Source of the DNA: Candidatus Solibacter sp.
GTDB taxonomy: Bacteria; Acidobacteriota; Terriglobia; Bryobacterales; Bryobacteraceae
Direction of reading: 5' to 3'
Assembly: GCA_017883345.1 (NCBI GenBank)
Contig: JADGNT010000314.1
Location: 1-6,306, forward strand
Length of the DNA: 6,306 nucleotides
Below are positions 5,849-6,306 of this stretch, piece after piece; positions within the stretch are counted from its first letter, which is position 1; each line of letters starts with the position of its first letter. Position numbers and translations under genes: made by a program. Below the pieces are notes generated by a model, which was not told the origin of the DNA, ran no database searches, and was given only the letters and a program-made list of their open reading frames with translations.

Positions 5849-5983
5849 ATGCCGCATACTCGCGATGTCCCCGATGAGGCGCCGCCGTTTCTACGCACCT
5901 GGCGGCGGGTGTACACCGCGACGCTGATTTACCTGGTGCTGATCATTTTCGTCTGCTACCTGTTCACCCGGTTCTACCGATGA
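5849..5983 (+). CDS. 44-residue single-span membrane protein, likely symporter partner
   Basis: The ORF encodes a 44-residue peptide. Residues 1-20 are a polar, proline-containing lead (TRDVPDEAPPFLRTWRR). Residues 21-39 are hydrophobic (YTATLIYLVLIIFVCYLF), one membrane span, and it ends TRFYR. The Arg pair before the span suggests a cytoplasmic N-terminus. Its TGA overlaps the next gene's ATG (ATGA, 5980-5983), so the two are probably translationally coupled. Tiny or short membrane proteins directly before SSS permeases are a known arrangement (YjcH before ActP, YhdT before PanF, DUF4212 before its symporter), but those are larger and have two or more spans; I do not recognise this one. There is no Shine-Dalgarno before the ATG. 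Codon use and the clean topology support it being real. Confidence 0.72.
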   Translation: MPHTRDVPDEAPPFLRTWRRVYTATLIYLVLIIFVCYLFTRFYR

Positions 5984-6306
5984 GTTCTCTGGACTGGGTC
6001 GTCCTCGTCACCACCTTGGTTTCCATCGTGGCGTACGGCCTGTACCGCGCCCGCGGCAGCAATACGGTGGACGGCTACCTGCTGGCCGGCAAGAGCATGC
6101 CGTGGTACGCCATGGCGCTCTCCATCATGGCCACGCAGGCCAGCGCCATCACGTTCATCTCCACCACCGGACAATCCTACGTGGATGGCATGCGCTTCGT
6201 GCAGTTTTATTTCGGACTGCCGCTGGCCATGGTGATCATCTGCGCCACGGTGGTTCCGGTGTTCCATCACGCGCGCGTCTATACGGCGTACGAATATCTG
6301 GAGAAA
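5980..6306 (+). CDS. SSS-family sodium/solute symporter, N-terminal part
   Basis: The first 109 residues of a solute:sodium symporter (LeuT-like fold); the gene continues past the window. The first span is residues 4-22 (LDWVVLVTTLVSIVAYGLY). The SSS signature follows: DGYLLAGKSMPWYAMALSIMATQASAITFI (31-60), where the ATQASAITF part corresponds to the unwound helix that helps form the sodium site in this family. Next come a YVDGMRFVQFYFGLPLAMVIICATVVPVF span and the start of the conserved YEYLE motif (104-108). It would import an unknown solute (sugar, amino acid, carboxylate or similar) using the sodium gradient across the inner membrane; the substrate cannot be read from this part. The start ATG overlaps the stop of the 44-residue protein, with no separate Shine-Dalgarno, so it depends on translation of that gene. 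Confidence 0.92.
   Translation, partial: MSSLDWVVLVTTLVSIVAYGLYRARGSNTVDGYLLAGKSMPWYAMALSIMATQASAITFISTTGQSYVDGMRFVQFYFGLPLAMVIICATVVPVFHHARVYTAYEYLEK

Noticed and set aside
5622..5927. A 101-codon plus-strand frame in the gap before the symporter operon
   Set aside because: It overlaps both the DUF6788-like ORF end and the 44-residue gene in other frames, has no Shine-Dalgarno and no domain-like pattern.
5974..6270. A 98-codon minus-strand frame opposite the symporter gene
   Set aside because: The His/Gly/Asp-rich product is a reverse-strand shadow of the SSS coding sequence.

Overview
The window looks like chromosomal DNA from a GC-rich bacterium. The gene set and protein style suggest an Acidobacteriota member of the Solibacter/Bryobacterales type: an S9 peptidase with an extra C-terminal domain, a secreted PIG-L deacetylase, a Uma2-family protein and an SSS symporter preceded by a tiny membrane protein. 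The taxonomic call is inference from memory of such genomes; no marker RNA gene is present.

Layout, left to right. (1) 1-858, plus strand: the 3' end of an S9-family peptidase gene, then a 252-bp gap with a strong GC hairpin (890-914) and a promoter-like element. (2) 1111-1758, plus: an orphan ParA/MinD-type ATPase with no ParB. (3) 1816-3630, minus: lepA (elongation factor 4), convergent with the ATPase gene. (4) 3721-4260, minus: a Uma2-family (PD-(D/E)XK-like) protein; a 13-bp tandem duplication overlaps its stop codon. (5) 4340-5200, plus: an apparently exported PIG-L family deacetylase, divergent from the Uma2 gene across a 79-bp region with promoter-like elements for both. (6) 5201-5848: 648 bp between the deacetylase and the transport operon. 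It holds a spaced inverted repeat (5208-5300) and next to it a 366-bp unit (5305-5670) bounded by a 12-bp perfect (14/15 extended) terminal inverted repeat and carrying one small basic ORF of DUF6788-like appearance. This resembles a miniature or decayed transposable element. (7) 5849-6306, plus: a 44-residue single-span membrane protein whose stop overlaps (ATGA) the start of an SSS-family sodium/solute symporter that runs off the window.

The genes do not form one pathway. The most interesting points are the terminal-repeat-bounded small ORF, the tiny translationally coupled partner of the symporter, and a shared GATAATTG/TATAATTG element upstream of three unrelated genes. The last point also argues that two apparent TTG starts, for lepA and the Uma2 gene, are really promoter sequence. 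I saw no CRISPR array, tRNA, rRNA or riboswitch.
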